A stretch of 64,000 nucleotides of DNA from Brevundimonas sp. 357. GTDB lineage: Bacteria; Pseudomonadota; Alphaproteobacteria; Caulobacterales; Caulobacteraceae. This document shows positions 26,170-40,173 of the stretch, piece after piece. The stretch's first letter is position 1. Each line of letters opens with the position of its first letter. Made by a program: the position numbers and the translations under genes. Below the pieces are notes generated by a model. That model had not been told where the DNA came from, did no database searches, and saw only the letters and a program-made list of their open reading frames with translations. The stretch is from positions 1-64,000 of the forward strand of contig NZ_RHWX01000012.1 in the NCBI RefSeq assembly GCF_003938605.1, read 5' to 3'.

Positions 26170-26195
26170 GACGCGGGCGCGAGGAGACCCGCGTC
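26170..26195. other. Hairpin between divergent receptor genes
   Basis: GACGCGGG and CCCGCGTC with a 10-base loop lie about 90 bases upstream of the receptor at 24065 and about 110 upstream of that at 26303. The sequence lacks the conserved boxes of a cobalamin riboswitch. Purpose unknown. Confidence 0.4.
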
Positions 26196-26302
26196 GCCCA
26201 AATAGCCGCCCTATCAATAGCTTGAGGATTTCTAAATTACGGCCGCGTGATCAACATGCCTTATTGCGCGCCGTTTTTAGCCTCTTTTTGCAGCGCAACA
26301 AC

Positions 26303-28954
26303 ATGATTAAACCCCCCTTGACCGTCCTGGCGCTTCTTTCGAGCACGAGCCTCTGCACCATGGCGCACGCCCAAACGGCGGAAAACGCCACGGAAACTCA
26401 AACTTCGCACGCCGTGGCAGACGTGATCGTGACCGGCTCCAACATCCGGCGCGCCAACACCGAAGGCTTCAACCCGGTTCAGGTGATCGGGCGCGAGGAG
26501 CTGGAAAGCTCAGGCAAGTCGACGACGGCGGACCTGCTGCGCTCGATCTCGGCCAACACCGGCAACGGCTCGAACGAGACCCAGAACAGCGGCTGGTCGT
26601 CCGGCGCGGCGGGCATCGGCCTGCGCGGCCTGTCGCAGAAGAACACCCTGGTGCTGCTGAACGGGCGCCGCGTGGCCAACTACGGCTTCCCCGGCGGCGG
26701 CCTGTCGGACACCTTTGTCAACCTGAACGCCCTGCCGATGGTGGCGACCCAGCGCCTGGAGGTGCTGAAGGACGGCGCTTCGGCCGTCTATGGCTCGGAC
26801 GCGGTGGCGGGCGTCACCAACATCATCACCCGCCAGAACTTCCAGGGGCTGGAGTTCGGCGCCAGCTATGGCGTCGCCGGTCAGGGCGGGCTGGAGACCT
26901 CGACCGCCAAACTGGTCGCCGGGCATGGCGACCTGGAGACGGACGGCTACAACATCCTGCTGTCGCTGGAAGCCTATACCCGCAATCGGCTGGATCAGGA
27001 CCAGCGCGACCTGACCAGGTCGGGCATCTACACCGACCTGCCCGGCGGCCGCTGGAACGGCTGGTCGGCCAAGGGGGCGCGCTTCCTGGTCGACGGCAAG
27101 TCCGTGCCCTTCCTCGACGCCCAGGGCCAGTGCCCTGAAGGCATGGTGCTGACCGCCAGCCCCCCGATCGACGGTCTGGCCGGCGACACCTGCGCCATCA
27201 ACCTGGCGCCGCACACGACGCTGATCCCCTCGACCGACCGCTATCAGGCCTATCTGTTCGGGACCAAGCGCCTGACACCGCAGATCGAGGCCTTCGTCGA
27301 GGTGCTGTATTCCTATGTCGAGGGGGCGTCCCTGTTCGGCTCCAGCCCCTTCTTCACGCTGGAAGGCGGGCGGTTCGCTCTGAACGCCCAGACCGGGCTG
27401 GCCGAGCCGGTGTCCAATCTGCTGCCCGCCAACAACCCCTACAATCCCTACGGCGTCGCCACGCCGATCGAATACACCTTCTTCGATCTGGGCCGGACGC
27501 TGAAGACCAATGAGTCCAAGTCCTATCGCGCCCTGGCTGGGGTGCGCGGGCGCCATGACCGCTTCGACTGGGAGGCCGCCGTCTTCGCCTCGGGCAGCGA
27601 CGAGCGCGAGACGGTGTCGGGCGGCTTCGCCCATCGCTGGAACCTGGCCGACGCCCTGGCCAACGGTACGCTGAACCTGCACGATCCGGGGGCCACGCCG
27701 CAGGCCGTGCTGGACGGCATCCGCCTGTCGACCCTGCGTCCGGCGGAGTCGCGCCTCTATGGGGCCGACTTCAAGATCTCGGGCGAACTGTTCAACCTGC
27801 CCGCCGGTCAGGTCGGCTACGCCGCCGGGGTCGAGTTCCGCCATGAGAGCCTGGTCTCGCGCAATCCGTGGCAGATCGACGCCGGGCTGCAGATCCGCCC
27901 TGCCATCGCCGCCGTGGACGGCGAGCGCGACGTCTGGGCCGCCTATGCCGAATTCAACATCCCCGTCCTGAGCAATCTGGACATCCAGGTCGCCGCGCGG
28001 GCGGATGAATACAGCGACTTCGGCAGCGCCTTCTCGCCCAAGGCGGGCGTGCGGTGGAAGCCGCTGGAGTGGCTGGCGCTGCGGGCTTCGGCCTCACGCG
28101 GGTTCCGCGCGCCGTCGCTGTCGGAGAACTCGGCCTCGACCATGATCTCCTACGGCTCGGTCATCGACCCCTATGATCCCGACCTGCCCAACTCGCGCCA
28201 GAGCCCGACCTTTTTCACCGTCGGCAACACCGATCTGGAGCCGGAAAAGACCCGATCCTACAATCTGGGCGTCGTCTTCACCCCGACGCGCGACACGGCG
28301 CTCAGCATCGACTGGTATCAGATCAAGCTCGACAACCTGATCGGCACGGGCAACGCCACCGCCATCGTCCAGGGCAACGATCCCGCCGACGTCATCCGCG
28401 ACGAACGCGGCAAGCTGCAGGCCGTCTACAACCGCTATCGCAATCTGACGGCGCTGGAGACGTCGGGCATCGACGTGGACTTCAGCCAGCGCTGGCGCAC
28501 CGAGGACTGGGGCTTGGGCGATTGGGGGACGTTCACCGTCTCCAGCGCCTATACGCACCTGCTGGAATACAAGCGGCCGAACGCGGCGGGCGGGCCGCTG
28601 CTGGACTACGCCGGTTCGAACCGAGGGGCGACCCTGCCGGCGCACAAGGCAACGACGCGGCTGGCCTGGAACCGCGACGTCTTCGACGCCAACCTAACCT
28701 GGTATTATACTTCCGGCTATGATCAGGTGCCGGTTGTCGGGGGACAATCGCGCGTGGACGCCTATCACCAGTTCGATCTGTATGCGGCGTGGTCCGGGCT
28801 GGAGCGCGTGACGCTCTACGCCAAGGTCGAGAACCTGCTGGACGAAGCGCCGCCGCACGACGCCTCCTTCCCTGGCGTCCGCGCCCCCTACGACTTTGGC
28901 CAGTACGATCTGCGCGGGCGCTATTTCCGCGTCGGCTTCGACGTCCGCTTCTGA
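26303..28954 (+). CDS. TonB-dependent outer-membrane receptor
   Basis: An 883-residue receptor with a signal peptide (MIKPPLTVLALLSSTSLCTMAHA), TonB box region ADVIVTGSNIRR, plug motifs (GLRGLSQKNTLVLLNGRRVAN, VLKDGASAVYGSDAVAGVTNIITR) and a barrel with GFRAPSLSENSAS and C-terminal YFRVGFDVRF. The subfamily is the large Caulobacter/Xanthomonas type often used for carbohydrates or peptides. It directly precedes a secreted carboxypeptidase, hinting at peptide uptake. The frame is open upstream; ATG 26303 starts the signal peptide. Confidence 0.92.
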   Translation: MIKPPLTVLALLSSTSLCTMAHAQTAENATETQTSHAVADVIVTGSNIRRANTEGFNPVQVIGREELESSGKSTTADLLRSISANTGNGSNETQNSGWSSGAAGIGLRGLSQKNTLVLLNGRRVANYGFPGGGLSDTFVNLNALPMVATQRLEVLKDGASAVYGSDAVAGVTNIITRQNFQGLEFGASYGVAGQGGLETSTAKLVAGHGDLETDGYNILLSLEAYTRNRLDQDQRDLTRSGIYTDLPGGRWNGWSAKGARFLVDGKSVPFLDAQGQCPEGMVLTASPPIDGLAGDTCAINLAPHTTLIPSTDRYQAYLFGTKRLTPQIEAFVEVLYSYVEGASLFGSSPFFTLEGGRFALNAQTGLAEPVSNLLPANNPYNPYGVATPIEYTFFDLGRTLKTNESKSYRALAGVRGRHDRFDWEAAVFASGSDERETVSGGFAHRWNLADALANGTLNLHDPGATPQAVLDGIRLSTLRPAESRLYGADFKISGELFNLPAGQVGYAAGVEFRHESLVSRNPWQIDAGLQIRPAIAAVDGERDVWAAYAEFNIPVLSNLDIQVAARADEYSDFGSAFSPKAGVRWKPLEWLALRASASRGFRAPSLSENSASTMISYGSVIDPYDPDLPNSRQSPTFFTVGNTDLEPEKTRSYNLGVVFTPTRDTALSIDWYQIKLDNLIGTGNATAIVQGNDPADVIRDERGKLQAVYNRYRNLTALETSGIDVDFSQRWRTEDWGLGDWGTFTVSSAYTHLLEYKRPNAAGGPLLDYAGSNRGATLPAHKATTRLAWNRDVFDANLTWYYTSGYDQVPVVGGQSRVDAYHQFDLYAAWSGLERVTLYAKVENLLDEAPPHDASFPGVRAPYDFGQYDLRGRYFRVGFDVRF

Positions 28955-28968
28955 TTGAGACCACTACA

Positions 28969-31578
28969 ATGAACGCCAGAGCCGCCCCTTCCCTGTTCAC
29001 CCGCCGCAAACTGGCCGCAGGCGCCGCTCTGGCTGTTCTGTTCAGTGCAACTGCGTTGTCCGTACCGACGTCCGCCGTCGCACAGAGCGCCTATTTCTTC
29101 CCTCAGGCGGCGGCGGGGGACTTCGACCCCGCCATTCCGACGCCCGAAGCCTTCCTCGGCTATCCGATCGGCACGCACTACACCCGTCACGATCGCATCG
29201 TGGACTATCTGCGCGAGCTGGCCCGCCTGTCGGATCGGGTCACGGTCGAGGAGATCGGCCGTAGCTATGAAGAGCGGCCCCTGCTGTCCGTGGTCATCAC
29301 CTCGGGCGCCAATCAGGGCCGGATCGACCAGATCCAGCGCGCCCATATCGCCGCGGGCGATCCCGGCGGCCCGGCCGCCACGGCCGACGCCCCGGTCGTC
29401 GTCGGCCTGTTCTACAGCGTCCACGGCAATGAAACCTCCAGCGGCGAAGCGGCCCTGCTGACCGCCTACTACCTGGCCGCCGGGCGCTCGCCCGAGGTGC
29501 TGGACTGGCTGGACAAGGCCGTGGTCGTCATCGACCCGTCCCAGAACCCGGACGGCCGCGACCGCGCCGCCAACTGGCACAACGCCTGGAAGAACCAGCC
29601 CGCCGTCGCCGACCCGCTGGACAAGGAGCACGTCGAGGCCTGGCCCGCCGGTCGCACCAACCACTATTTCACCGACCTGAACCGCGACTGGTTGGCGGTG
29701 ACGCAGAAAGAGACGCGCGCCAAGCTGGAAGCCTTCCACCGCTGGCGGCCCCACATCCAGATCGACTTCCACGAAATGGGCGCGGGCAGCACCTATTATT
29801 TCGAGCCCTCGCCCGCCAGCATGGAAAGCCCGCTGCTGCCGCGCGCCAGCTACGAATGGAACGTGACGCTGGCCAAGTATCACGCCCAGGCGTTGGATAG
29901 CCTCGGTTCGCTCTATTACACGCGCGAAGTCTTCGACAACTTCTCGCCGGTCTACGGCTCGACCTATCCCGACTTCCACGGCGGGGTCGGGGTGACGGTC
30001 GAACAGGCCAGCTCGCGAGGCCTGGTGCAGGACACGGCCAACGGCCCGCTGACCTTCCCCTTCACCATCCGCAATCAGGCCAACGTCGGCCTGGCCACCA
30101 TCCGCGGCGCCGTCGCCGAGCGCGCCGGGTTGCAGGCCTTCCAGCGCGACTTCTTCCGCTCGGCCGTCGAACAGGGGCGGCGCCACTCCAGCCAGGCCTT
30201 CGTCTTCGGCGATGCGGCCGATCCGGGCCTGACGCGCCAGACGCTGGACCTGCTTCTGGCCCACCACATTCAGGTCCATCCGCTGACCGAGCGGGTGACG
30301 CAGAACGGCCGCGCCTATGAGCCGGGCAGCGCCTATGTCGTGCCCTCGGCCCAGCCGCAGTTCCGCCTGGTGCACTCCATCTTCGACCGGACGCCCCCGA
30401 CCAAGGGCAGCGTCTATGGCAGCACCTCCTATTCGGTCGCCCTGGCCTATGGGTTGAAAAGCGACGGCCTGCGCCGCGTCCCCGCCCACGGGTCCGTTGT
30501 GACCGAGACCCCCGTCGCGAACGGCGGCGTCAGCGGGCCTCAGGACGCCTATGCCTATGTCATCGACTGGCGCGACCTGAACGCGCCGCGTGTTCTGGCC
30601 GCCCTGCTGCGTCAGGACGTGCGCGTCCGCGCCGCGTTCGAGCCGCTGACCGCAAGGACGGCGGCCGGCGACAGCGCCTTCGGACGCGGCTCCCTGGTCG
30701 TGACCACGGCGGGACAATCGCTGGACGCGGCCGCCCTGCGCGCCTACGTCGACACGGCCGCGCGCGAGGCGGGCGTGGTCGCCCACGCCGTCTCGACCGG
30801 CCAAAGCGTCGCGGGCGTCGATCTGGGCAGCGACAATGTGAAAGTCGTGCGCGCCCCTCGCATCGCCCTAGTCATGGGCGAGGGCGTCAACGCCACCGAA
30901 ATCGGCGCGACCTGGTTCGCCCTGAGCGAGCGGCTGAACTATCCGGCGACGCGGCTTGACCCGTCCCAGTTGGGCCGCATGCCGCTAGGAAGCTATGACA
31001 GCATCGTCCTGTCCGGCGGGCGCTACGACAACCTGAGCCAGCCGACGGTCGACGCCCTAAAGGCCTGGGTGCGGGCGGGCGGCTCACTGGTGGTGTTCGG
31101 CAGCGCCGCACGCTGGGCCGCCGCCAACGGCCTGGCCCCGCAAACCGCCTCCGAAGACGAGAAGAAGGCCGAGGTTGAGCGCCGCGACTACGCCGACCGC
31201 AGCGCGATCCAGGGCGAACAGCGCACGGCGGGCAACGCCCTGTCGGCCGACGTCGACATCAGCCACCCGCTGGCCTTCGGCCTGTCGCGCCGCGACCTGT
31301 TCGTGAACAAGGAGACGGACGTGGTTCTGGCGCCCGTGTCCGATCCCTTCGCCAACGTCGTGCGGATCGAGACCAGCCCGCAGGTCAACGGCTACCTGCC
31401 CGAAGCCCTGCGCGCCCGCTCGGCGGGCTCGGTCTGGGCGCAGGTGAACCCGATCGGGGCGGGCAACGTCGTCCTGTTCGCCGACGACCCGGCCCACCGC
31501 AAATACTGGCTGGGGACGGAGCGTCTGCTGATCAACGCCCTGTTCCTGTCGAATCATCTCTCATCTGGACGACGTTGA
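28969..31578 (+). CDS. Secreted M14 family zinc carboxypeptidase
   Basis: An 869-residue exported peptidase. After a signal peptide (cleavage near VAQS, residue 39), the M14 zinc site is His152-x-x-Glu155 (SVHGNETSSGE) with His268 (QIDFHEMG), and the catalytic Glu is Glu345 (VTVEQASSRG). The C-terminal part (about residues 630-760) resembles a GATase1/DJ-1-like fold, IALVMGEG...YDSIVLSGGRY. It starts 14 bases after the receptor stop, so they form one operon. It is convergent with entA. Confidence 0.9.
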   Translation: MNARAAPSLFTRRKLAAGAALAVLFSATALSVPTSAVAQSAYFFPQAAAGDFDPAIPTPEAFLGYPIGTHYTRHDRIVDYLRELARLSDRVTVEEIGRSYEERPLLSVVITSGANQGRIDQIQRAHIAAGDPGGPAATADAPVVVGLFYSVHGNETSSGEAALLTAYYLAAGRSPEVLDWLDKAVVVIDPSQNPDGRDRAANWHNAWKNQPAVADPLDKEHVEAWPAGRTNHYFTDLNRDWLAVTQKETRAKLEAFHRWRPHIQIDFHEMGAGSTYYFEPSPASMESPLLPRASYEWNVTLAKYHAQALDSLGSLYYTREVFDNFSPVYGSTYPDFHGGVGVTVEQASSRGLVQDTANGPLTFPFTIRNQANVGLATIRGAVAERAGLQAFQRDFFRSAVEQGRRHSSQAFVFGDAADPGLTRQTLDLLLAHHIQVHPLTERVTQNGRAYEPGSAYVVPSAQPQFRLVHSIFDRTPPTKGSVYGSTSYSVALAYGLKSDGLRRVPAHGSVVTETPVANGGVSGPQDAYAYVIDWRDLNAPRVLAALLRQDVRVRAAFEPLTARTAAGDSAFGRGSLVVTTAGQSLDAAALRAYVDTAAREAGVVAHAVSTGQSVAGVDLGSDNVKVVRAPRIALVMGEGVNATEIGATWFALSERLNYPATRLDPSQLGRMPLGSYDSIVLSGGRYDNLSQPTVDALKAWVRAGGSLVVFGSAARWAAANGLAPQTASEDEKKAEVERRDYADRSAIQGEQRTAGNALSADVDISHPLAFGLSRRDLFVNKETDVVLAPVSDPFANVVRIETSPQVNGYLPEALRARSAGSVWAQVNPIGAGNVVLFADDPAHRKYWLGTERLLINALFLSNHLSSGRR

Positions 31579-31588
31579 GCCAGAGAGA

Positions 31589-32355
31589 TCAGGCGCGCAG
31601 CGTGGCCCCGCCGTCGACGTAGAGGTCCGTCATAGTGATGTGGGCGGCACGATCGGACAGCAGAAAGACCACCGCCTCGGCGATGTCCTCGGGCGTCGCC
31701 AGCTTCTGCAACGGAATGCCCGCCTTGAACGTGTCGGGCGAGCCGGCGATGACGCGGGCGGCGCCGTCCTCATCGGCCCACATGCCGGTCTGCATCGGCG
31801 TCAGGGTCGAGCCGGGGGCGACGATGTTGCAGCGGACGCCCTTCGGCCCCAGCTCCAGCCCCAGACAGCGGGTGAACATGGTCGCCGCCGCCTTGGACGC
31901 GGCATAGGCCGCCATCGCATGACGCGGCACGCCCGCCGCGTTGGAGCTGACGGTGACGAAGGCGCCCTCGCCCCGCTCGCCCATCCGGCGCGACGCCGCG
32001 CGCCCCAGATGGAAGACGCCGTCCGCATTGACCGCGAAGACACGGCGCCATTCAGCGTCGGAGGTCTGATCCACCGTCACATTGGACAGGACGCCCGCGA
32101 CGCTGGCCACCAAGTCGATCGGGCCGTCCTCGGCCTCGATGCGGTCGAACAGGGCCTCGACCGCCGCGCCGTCGGACACGTCCAGCGGCTCGACCCGCAC
32201 GCCGTTCAGGAAGGCCAGACCCGACAGGGCGGTGGACGGCAGATCGGTCGCGACCACGCGCGCGCCCTCCTCGACCAGCAGGCGCACCACGGCGGCGCCG
32301 ATGCCGCCGCCCGCGCCCGTGACCAGGGCCAGACGGCCGGACAGTCCGCTGTCTC

Positions 32356-32359
<4 letters not shown>
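31589..32359 (-). CDS. entA: 2,3-dihydro-2,3-dihydroxybenzoate dehydrogenase
   Basis: A 256-residue short-chain dehydrogenase. The NAD-binding loop is [12 protein letters not shown] and the active site has Ser (VTVSSNAAG) and Tyr-x3-Lys ([11 protein letters not shown]). It oxidises 2,3-dihydro-2,3-DHB to 2,3-dihydroxybenzoate. The SDR signature alone is general; the assignment as EntA rests on the [14 protein letters not shown] type motif and on its place as last gene of the siderophore operon, overlapping entF by 4 bases. Confidence 0.9.
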
Positions 32360-36246
<3,887 letters not shown>

Positions 36247-36256
36247 GATACAGGCG

Positions 36257-36520
36257 TCAGGCGTCGTGACCGGCGGCGCGCAGGCGCGCCTGAACCACGC
36301 TCCACCAGCCCGCGAGCGTGGTGTGCTCGGCCAGTTCGCTGAACTCCAGCGGCACCGCCTCGCTCCACGCCAGCGACAGGTTGAGGGCGCGCAAGGAGTC
36401 GACGCCCAGGTCCATCAGATTGTCGTCGTCCAGGATGGAGTCCGGCGTTTCGTGCAGCACGGCGGCGACATCGGCGCGCATGCGCTCCAGCGTCAGATCC
36501 TGCGGGGTCAGCTTGGTCAT
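36257..36520 (-). CDS. Free-standing aryl carrier protein
   Basis: An 87-residue carrier protein. The phosphopantetheine serine lies in DLGVDSLRALNLSLAW. In E. coli EntB and VibB this domain is fused to the C terminus of the isochorismatase; here it is a separate gene whose start overlaps the isochorismatase stop by 4 bases. It should receive 2,3-DHB from the EntE-like ligase and present it to EntF. A split arrangement is known in some other pathways, so the function is unaffected. Confidence 0.9.
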   Translation of the reverse strand: MTKLTPQDLTLERMRADVAAVLHETPDSILDDDNLMDLGVDSLRALNLSLAWSEAVPLEFSELAEHTTLAGWWSVVQARLRAAGHDA

Positions 36521-37164
36521 GTCAGTCGTTCCAGAACGCGCGCCGTCGAAAGGGCCACGGCGCAGGTGTCGGCGGCCCAGGCCACCGCGCCCATATGCTT
36601 GTCGCGCGAGAAGTCGCCAAGCGCATCGGCGACGAAGAAGGGTTCGATATCGCGCTGAAACGCCTCGGCCGCCGTCAGCTGGCAGCCGATGTGGGCGTAG
36701 ACGCCGCAGACGATCAGCTGATCCCGCCCCCGCACGCGCATCAGCGTCTCCAGGTTGCTGCGCTGGAAGGCGCTGTAGCGGTGCTTGACCAGAGGGAAGT
36801 CGCCCGGCGCCGGGGTCAGTTCGGGCAGGATGTCTTCATGCTCGGGCGCGCGGCTCATGCCCGGTCCCCACAGGTCGGCCTGCAGGCCCCGGTCGCGGCA
36901 ATCCTGATCGCCGTGCTGGGCGGTGTAGAAGACCGGAACGCCCGCCGCCCGCGCCGCCGCGATCAGGCGGGCGATGTTGGCGACCAGTTCCGGCAGCGGC
37001 TCGGCGCCCGGCGCATAGGGACGCATGAAATAGCGCTGCATGTCATGGACCAGCAGGGCGGCGCGATCACGCTCCAGCGTCCACTGGGCGCGCGAGGCGG
37101 GGATCTCCGCCTCGGTCGGCAAGGCGTAGGCCGGGACGGTCGGCAGGCCTTTGGAGACGCTCAC
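36517..37164 (-). CDS. entB: Isochorismatase (EntB N-terminal domain)
   Basis: A 215-residue isochorismatase that converts isochorismate to 2,3-dihydro-2,3-DHB and pyruvate. Residues include Asp41 ([11 protein letters not shown]), Lys127 ([16 protein letters not shown]) and the family motif [22 protein letters not shown], which is typical of EntB/DhbB/PhzD and not of YcaC-type hydrolases. The C-terminal carrier domain is missing and encoded by the next gene. ATGA overlap with entE upstream. Confidence 0.93.
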   Translation of the reverse strand: MSVSKGLPTVPAYALPTEAEIPASRAQWTLERDRAALLVHDMQRYFMRPYAPGAEPLPELVANIARLIAAARAAGVPVFYTAQHGDQDCRDRGLQADLWGPGMSRAPEHEDILPELTPAPGDFPLVKHRYSAFQRSNLETLMRVRGRDQLIVCGVYAHIGCQLTAAEAFQRDIEPFFVADALGDFSRDKHMGAVAWAADTCAVALSTARVLERLT

Positions 37165-38789
37165 GCCTTGCCCTCTTCTTCCATAATGCGCTGGCGAAGC
37201 GCGGCGCGCAGTTCGCGGCGGCTGACCTTACCCACGGCGGTCACGGCGAAGTCGTCGACGAAGACGATCTGGTCCGGCACCTTGAAGTCGGCGATGTCGC
37301 GCTTGCGCATCCAGGCCTTCAGCTCGACGCCGCGCGGCGCGGCGCCGTTGGGGATGATGAAGGCGCAGATGCGCTCGCCCAGATAGTCGTCGGGCACCGA
37401 CACCACGGCGGCGTCGAACACGGCCGGGTGGGCCAGCAGATGATCCTCGACCTCCTCGGCCGAGATCTTCTCGCCCGCGCGGTTGATGTGGTCGGTGGCC
37501 CGGCCCATGACCACGAGGTAGCCCTCGGGCGTGCGGCGCACCACGTCGCCGGTGCGATAGAAGCCGTCGTCGGTGAAGGACCGCGCATTGGCCGCCGGTT
37601 CGTTGTGATAGGCTCGGATCGTATAGGGGCCGCGCGTCAGCAGATTGCCCGGCTCGCCCTCGGCCACGGGCGCGCCCGCGTCGTCGATGATCAGGATTTC
37701 GTCATCGGGGCTGATCGGTCGCCCCTGCGTCTCGACGATCAGGCTCTCGGGGTCGTCCAGCCGGGTGTAGTTGACCAGCCCCTCGGCCATGCCGAACACC
37801 TGCTGCAGGGTGCAGCCCAGTTCGGCGCGCACGCGCCGCGCGGCCTCGGGCAGGAACTTGGCGCCGCCGACCAGCAGCACCTGAAGACTGGACAGGTCGT
37901 GGGTCTTCTTGGCCGCCGCCTGCATCCACAAAAGGGCCAGAGGCGGCACCAGTCCGGTGATCGTCACCCCCTCGCGTTCGATCAGGGGGAAGCAGACGTC
38001 CGGCGACGGCGACGGCGCCATCACCACCGTCGCCCCGACATAGAGGGCGCCCAGGTAGCCCGGCGAACTCATCGGGAAGTTATGCGCGGCCGGCAGGGCC
38101 GTCAGATAGACGCTCTCCGGCTCCAGCCCCGAGATGTCGGCGCTTTCGCGTACGCTGTAGAGGTAGTCGTCGTGGGTGCGAGGGATCAGCTTGGACAGGC
38201 CGGTCGAGCCGCCCGAAATCTGCAGGAAGGCCACGTCGGACGGATCGGCGTCGTCCGTCGGCAGGGAGGCCGGATCGGCGCGGAAACCGTCGAAGGATGC
38301 GAACTCCTCGGCCTCGCCGACCACGACCACATGGCGCAGCTCCGGAACCTCCGCCTGAACGGCGCGGGCCAGGGCGCGATAGTCGAAGCCTTCATGCCGG
38401 TCGGCCACGACATAGGCGGCGGCTTCCGAACGTTTCAGGAAGTGAACGATCTCGGTCGAGCGGTGCGCGGGCAGCGCATAGACGGGGATCAGCCTGGCCC
38501 GGAACAGGCCGAAGATCACGCTGAGGAACTCGGGCAGGTTCGGCAGCTGCACCACCACCCGGTCGCCCGGTTTCAGCCCTAGCGCCAGAAAACCGGCGGC
38601 GGCCGTCTCGGCCTTTTGCAGCAGTTCGCCATAGGTCCAGCGCTGGTCCATGCCGACCACGGCGACGGCGCCGCCTTGCGCCTCCGCCCGGCTGCGCAGC
38701 AGTTGGGAGAAGGTTTCGCCGCGCCAATAGCCCTTGGCCCGATAATGCGCCGCCATGTCGTCCGGCCAGACCTGTTGCAGGGGAATCAT
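37161..38789 (-). CDS. entE: 2,3-dihydroxybenzoate-AMP ligase
   Basis: A 542-residue stand-alone adenylating enzyme. The P-loop is [20 protein letters not shown], the acyl pocket has [13 protein letters not shown], the pattern seen in EntE/DhbE, and the later motifs are [30 protein letters not shown] and [10 protein letters not shown] with the catalytic lysine. It activates 2,3-DHB as the adenylate and loads it onto the aryl carrier protein. Second gene of the operon, overlapping entC and entB by 4 bases each. Confidence 0.95.
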   Translation of the reverse strand: MIPLQQVWPDDMAAHYRAKGYWRGETFSQLLRSRAEAQGGAVAVVGMDQRWTYGELLQKAETAAAGFLALGLKPGDRVVVQLPNLPEFLSVIFGLFRARLIPVYALPAHRSTEIVHFLKRSEAAAYVVADRHEGFDYRALARAVQAEVPELRHVVVVGEAEEFASFDGFRADPASLPTDDADPSDVAFLQISGGSTGLSKLIPRTHDDYLYSVRESADISGLEPESVYLTALPAAHNFPMSSPGYLGALYVGATVVMAPSPSPDVCFPLIEREGVTITGLVPPLALLWMQAAAKKTHDLSSLQVLLVGGAKFLPEAARRVRAELGCTLQQVFGMAEGLVNYTRLDDPESLIVETQGRPISPDDEILIIDDAGAPVAEGEPGNLLTRGPYTIRAYHNEPAANARSFTDDGFYRTGDVVRRTPEGYLVVMGRATDHINRAGEKISAEEVEDHLLAHPAVFDAAVVSVPDDYLGERICAFIIPNGAAPRGVELKAWMRKRDIADFKVPDQIVFVDDFAVTAVGKVSRRELRAALRQRIMEEEGKA

Positions 38790-40033
38790 ACGCTCGCCTC
38801 ATCCACGCCCAGGGCGCGCAGGACGGCCTGGAACTTACCCGACGTCTCGTCCGCCTCGGCGGCGGGATCGGAGCCTTCGACAATGCCCGCCCCGGCATAG
38901 AGACGCGCCTGATCGCCGCACGTTTCGGCGCAGCGCAGCGAGACGTACCACGCGCCGTCGCCAAAGGCGTTGGTCCAGCCCACGGCCCCGGCATAGAAGC
39001 CCCGGTCATAGCCTTCAAGCGCGTGGATCATCTCGGCCGCCCGGTCGCGCGGCGAGCCGCAGACGGCTGGCGTCGGATGCAGCAGGGCGGCCAGTTCGGC
39101 GGCGGAGGTTTCATCGGGGCGGTGCAGCCGCCCCTCGATGCGGGTGCCCAGGTGCCACATGGTCCGGGTCGAGACGAGCGCCGGGCCGGGCGGCGCGCGC
39201 AGATCGCTGCAATAGGGCGCCAGCAGGTCCATGATGGCCTCGACCACCAGGGCGTGTTCGCGGCGGTCCTTGTCGGAGGCCAGCAGGCCTTGCGCCGCCG
39301 CCTCGTCCTGCACCACGTCGGTGCTCCGGCGGGCCGATCCGGCCAGAGGATGAGAGAAGACGGCCGGGCCGCGCTTGGACGCCAGCAGTTCCGGCGTGGC
39401 GCCGACCAGACGGCGCATGGCCCCGCCCTGCCCTTCACCCAGCGGCGTCAGAAAACGCGCGGCGGTCGGATCGGCCTTCAAGTCGCGCCACAGGGCGAAG
39501 GGGTCGATCGCGCCATCGCCCTGAACCTTCAGGCTGCGCGACAGCACCACCTTGTCGACCGGCTCGGCGCCGCCTTGCGAAGCGCGCATGGCCGCAAGCG
39601 CCTGCGTCACCGCCGCCTCATAGACCGCGCGCGACGGCTCGGGCGTCAGGGCGCGGATCGAAGGGCGCGACGCCGTCGAAGGCATGTCCCAGATGCGGTT
39701 GGCGGCGCGCTCGGGCAGGAACAGGCAGTCGTCGGCGCAGCGGTCGAACGGCAGGGCGCCGACCAGCAGGCGCGGCGACGGCTCATCGGTTTCCGGGGCG
39801 ACCGGCAGATCGGCGAAGAAACGGCGCACCCGCGCGCCCAGCGTCGCCGCCGGTCCCGGCGTCAGGCGCTGCTTCAAGCCCGTGGTGAAGAGCCGCAGCT
39901 CCGGCGTCGTCAGTCCAAAAGCCCAGTCCATGTCGTCCTTGGGCGCCACCGCGTCATGGCGTTCGGATGCGCCGCCGCCGATCTGAACCGACAGATCGGG
40001 CGCGCCCCAGAATTCCGCTACTCTCGACTCCAT
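38786..40033 (-). CDS. entC: Isochorismate synthase
   Basis: A 415-residue chorismate-utilising enzyme of the isochorismate/anthranilate synthase fold. Conserved segments are [46 protein letters not shown] and [20 protein letters not shown], which bind chorismate and magnesium. I start at ATG 40033 ([10 protein letters not shown]) because AGGGA is positioned upstream; the frame is open to 40078, but that start would lie over the Fur box. It commits chorismate to the siderophore pathway. Confidence 0.93.
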   Translation of the reverse strand: MESRVAEFWGAPDLSVQIGGGASERHDAVAPKDDMDWAFGLTTPELRLFTTGLKQRLTPGPAATLGARVRRFFADLPVAPETDEPSPRLLVGALPFDRCADDCLFLPERAANRIWDMPSTASRPSIRALTPEPSRAVYEAAVTQALAAMRASQGGAEPVDKVVLSRSLKVQGDGAIDPFALWRDLKADPTAARFLTPLGEGQGGAMRRLVGATPELLASKRGPAVFSHPLAGSARRSTDVVQDEAAAQGLLASDKDRREHALVVEAIMDLLAPYCSDLRAPPGPALVSTRTMWHLGTRIEGRLHRPDETSAAELAALLHPTPAVCGSPRDRAAEMIHALEGYDRGFYAGAVGWTNAFGDGAWYVSLRCAETCGDQARLYAGAGIVEGSDPAAEADETSGKFQAVLRALGVDEASV

Positions 40034-40057
40034 GCTGGTCCCTGCCGCACTCAAGCT

Positions 40058-40076
40058 GTTGCATATCATTCGCAAC
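40058..40076 (-). promoter_or_regulatory. Fur box upstream of entC
   Basis: The dyad GTTGCGAATGATATGCAAC (minus strand) lies 25 bases before the entC start and is also about 100 bases upstream of the divergent response regulator. It shares an 11-base core (TTGCGAATGAT) with the box before the receptor at 43432. Together these form the iron-regulated part of the region. Confidence 0.75.
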
Positions 40077-40173
40077 AACCGGCCTATAGCGGAGCAACCT
40101 TCGCGTTGTCTTGCGGCGAGATTAATTCCAAGCCGGTCTGGTCGTTTCGCCGCAGAGGTTTAGAAGGGCGCTC

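Noticed and set aside
26170..26195. Possible cobalamin riboswitch leader for a TonB receptor
   Set aside because: A stem is present, but the conserved B12-box and the other invariant segments are not.
25990..26217. Upstream frame as the missing leader of the receptor at 24065
   Set aside because: It has no hydrophobic signal core and reads in a different frame with no join.
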